A stretch of DNA of 6,100 bases from Gemmatimonadota bacterium (GTDB lineage Bacteria > Gemmatimonadota > Gemmatimonadetes > Gemmatimonadales > Gemmatimonadaceae), in the NCBI GenBank assembly GCA_003222065.1, contig QHUV01000141.1:1-6100 (forward strand). The letters run 5' to 3'. A program made the translations under genes and the position numbers. The notes under the pieces were generated by a model, which was given only the letters and a program-made list of their open reading frames with translations, was not told where the DNA came from and made no database searches. Shown one piece after another: positions 5,253-6,100 of the stretch (its first letter is position 1; the number at the start of each line of letters is the position of its first letter).

Positions 5253-6100
5253 ATGACTAGTACACTTGCTGCTGCGCCGCTCGATCTCACGGGCGAGCGA
5301 CCGCGGAAGCTGCTGAATTACGTCGCGGGGGAGTGGGTGGAGGGGACGGGGCTGTTCACCACTCTGCATCATGCCGTCACCGGCGTGCCTGTCGCGGAGT
5401 CATCGAGTGAGAGCATCGATTTCGCAACGATGGTCGGTCATGCGCGTCGCGTCGGCGGGCCGGCGCTCCGAAAGCTGACGTTCCACGAGCGCGCCTTGAT
5501 GTTGAAGGCGATGGCGCAATTCCTCACCGCCCGGAAAGACGACTTTTACCGTGTCTCCGCGGCCACCGGCGCGACGAAGACCGATTCGTGGATCGACATC
5601 GACGGCGGGATCGGCACGTTCTTCGTGTATGCCTCGAAGGGCCGGCGCGAGCTGCCTAACGAGACGTTCTACGTCGACGGCGTGACGGAGGCGTTGTCGA
5701 AAAACGGCACCTTCGTCGGCCGGCACGTGTGCGTGCCGCTCGAGGGCGTCGCGGTCCACATCAATGCCTTCAATTTTCCCGTCTGGGGCATGATGGAGAA
5801 GCTCGCGCCGACGCTGCTCGCCGGCGTCCCGGCAATTGTGAAACCGGCGACGGTGACGTCCTATCTCACCGAGGCCGTGTTTCGCGCGATGATCGACTCG
5901 CGAATCTTTCCCGAGGGTGCGATCCAGCTTGTGTGTGGGAGCGCGGGCGACCTGCTCGATCACCTCGACGCGCAGTGCGCGGTCGCGTTCACCGGGTCGG
6001 CGGAGACGGCGCGGATGCTGCGCGCGAAGCCCTCGATTCTCGATCAGAACGTCCGCTTCAATACCGAAGCGGACTCGCTGAACTTCTCGATGCTCGGACC
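5253..6100 (+). CDS. paaZ: PaaZ, oxepin-CoA hydrolase / aldehyde dehydrogenase, N-terminal part (cut by right edge)
   Basis: 282 codons are open to the right edge; the whole protein would be about 680-700 aa. PaaZ is bifunctional: a C-terminal hotdog hydratase domain opens the oxepin ring and the N-terminal aldehyde dehydrogenase oxidises the resulting semialdehyde with NADP. Only the dehydrogenase part is visible. The marks are [20 protein letters not shown] (105-124), [20 protein letters not shown] (167-186), Lys197-Pro198 in the cofactor site, [12 protein letters not shown] (228-239), FTGSAE (246-251) and TEADSLN (271-277). Glu272 is at the position of the catalytic Glu256 of E. coli. The catalytic Cys and the hydratase domain lie beyond the edge. 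The N-terminus is about 16 residues longer than in E. coli. The gene follows paaJ after 21 bp on the same strand, whereas in E. coli paaZ is divergent from the other paa genes. Confidence 0.95.
   Translation, partial: MTSTLAAAPLDLTGERPRKLLNYVAGEWVEGTGLFTTLHHAVTGVPVAESSSESIDFATMVGHARRVGGPALRKLTFHERALMLKAMAQFLTARKDDFYRVSAATGATKTDSWIDIDGGIGTFFVYASKGRRELPNETFYVDGVTEALSKNGTFVGRHVCVPLEGVAVHINAFNFPVWGMMEKLAPTLLAGVPAIVKPATVTSYLTEAVFRAMIDSRIFPEGAIQLVCGSAGDLLDHLDAQCAVAFTGSAETARMLRAKPSILDQNVRFNTEADSLNFSMLG

Noticed and set aside
5400..5963. 187-codon minus-strand open frame over paaZ
   Set aside because: Antisense to a region that translates into clear aldehyde dehydrogenase motifs; composition is that of a shadow frame.
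1..6100. tRNA, rRNA, transposase or integrase
   Set aside because: I saw no clover-leaf-like segment, rRNA-like sequence or mobile-element protein motif. The gaps between genes are short and accounted for.

Overview
The window is GC-rich bacterial DNA. Its main content is a five-gene plus-strand run for the lower part of aerobic phenylacetate (phenylacetyl-CoA) degradation, ordered paaG-paaH-paaI-paaJ-paaZ (1554 to the right edge). The coding is dense and GC-rich, and several starts have weak or no Shine-Dalgarno. The lipoprotein N-terminus ends in a Cys-Ser-Ser-Asp-Ser-Thr-Gly-Pro tract. Together these suggest a soil-type bacterium, possibly Gemmatimonadota; that assignment is an inference from style and cannot be proved from this window.

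Layout. (1) 370 down to 1, minus strand: the N-terminal 123 codons of a 2-oxo-acid dehydrogenase E1 component (thiamine-diphosphate enzyme), cut by the left edge. (2) 371-570: a 200-bp divergent intergenic region with one heptamer direct repeat and the ribosome binding site of the next gene. (3) 571-1425, plus strand: a 284-aa secreted lipoprotein of unknown function. (4) 1426-1553: a structured intergenic region. A perfect 16-bp hairpin is flanked on the left by a 21-bp tandem repeat and on the right by inverted copies of the same unit, and the last copy ends exactly at the paaG start codon. (5) 1554-5231: paaG, paaH, paaI and paaJ, closely packed (37-bp gap, 4-bp overlap, 0-bp gap). (6) 5253-6100: the N-terminal 282 codons of paaZ, cut by the right edge.

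How the genes work together, from the known E. coli/Pseudomonas pathway. PaaG isomerises the ring 1,2-epoxide of phenylacetyl-CoA to oxepin-CoA. PaaZ opens the oxepin ring and oxidises the resulting aldehyde. PaaJ performs the two thiolytic cleavages (3-oxo-5,6-dehydrosuberyl-CoA, then 3-oxoadipyl-CoA). PaaH oxidises 3-hydroxyadipyl-CoA. PaaI is a thioesterase that releases CoA from stalled intermediates. The ring epoxidase (paaABCDE), the hydratase paaF, the ligase paaK and a regulator are not visible here and may lie downstream or elsewhere.

I found no convincing undescribed multi-gene system. The most unusual element is the repeat/hairpin region at 1426-1553. It appears to combine a terminator for the lipoprotein gene with a possible promoter giving a leaderless or near-leaderless paaG transcript.
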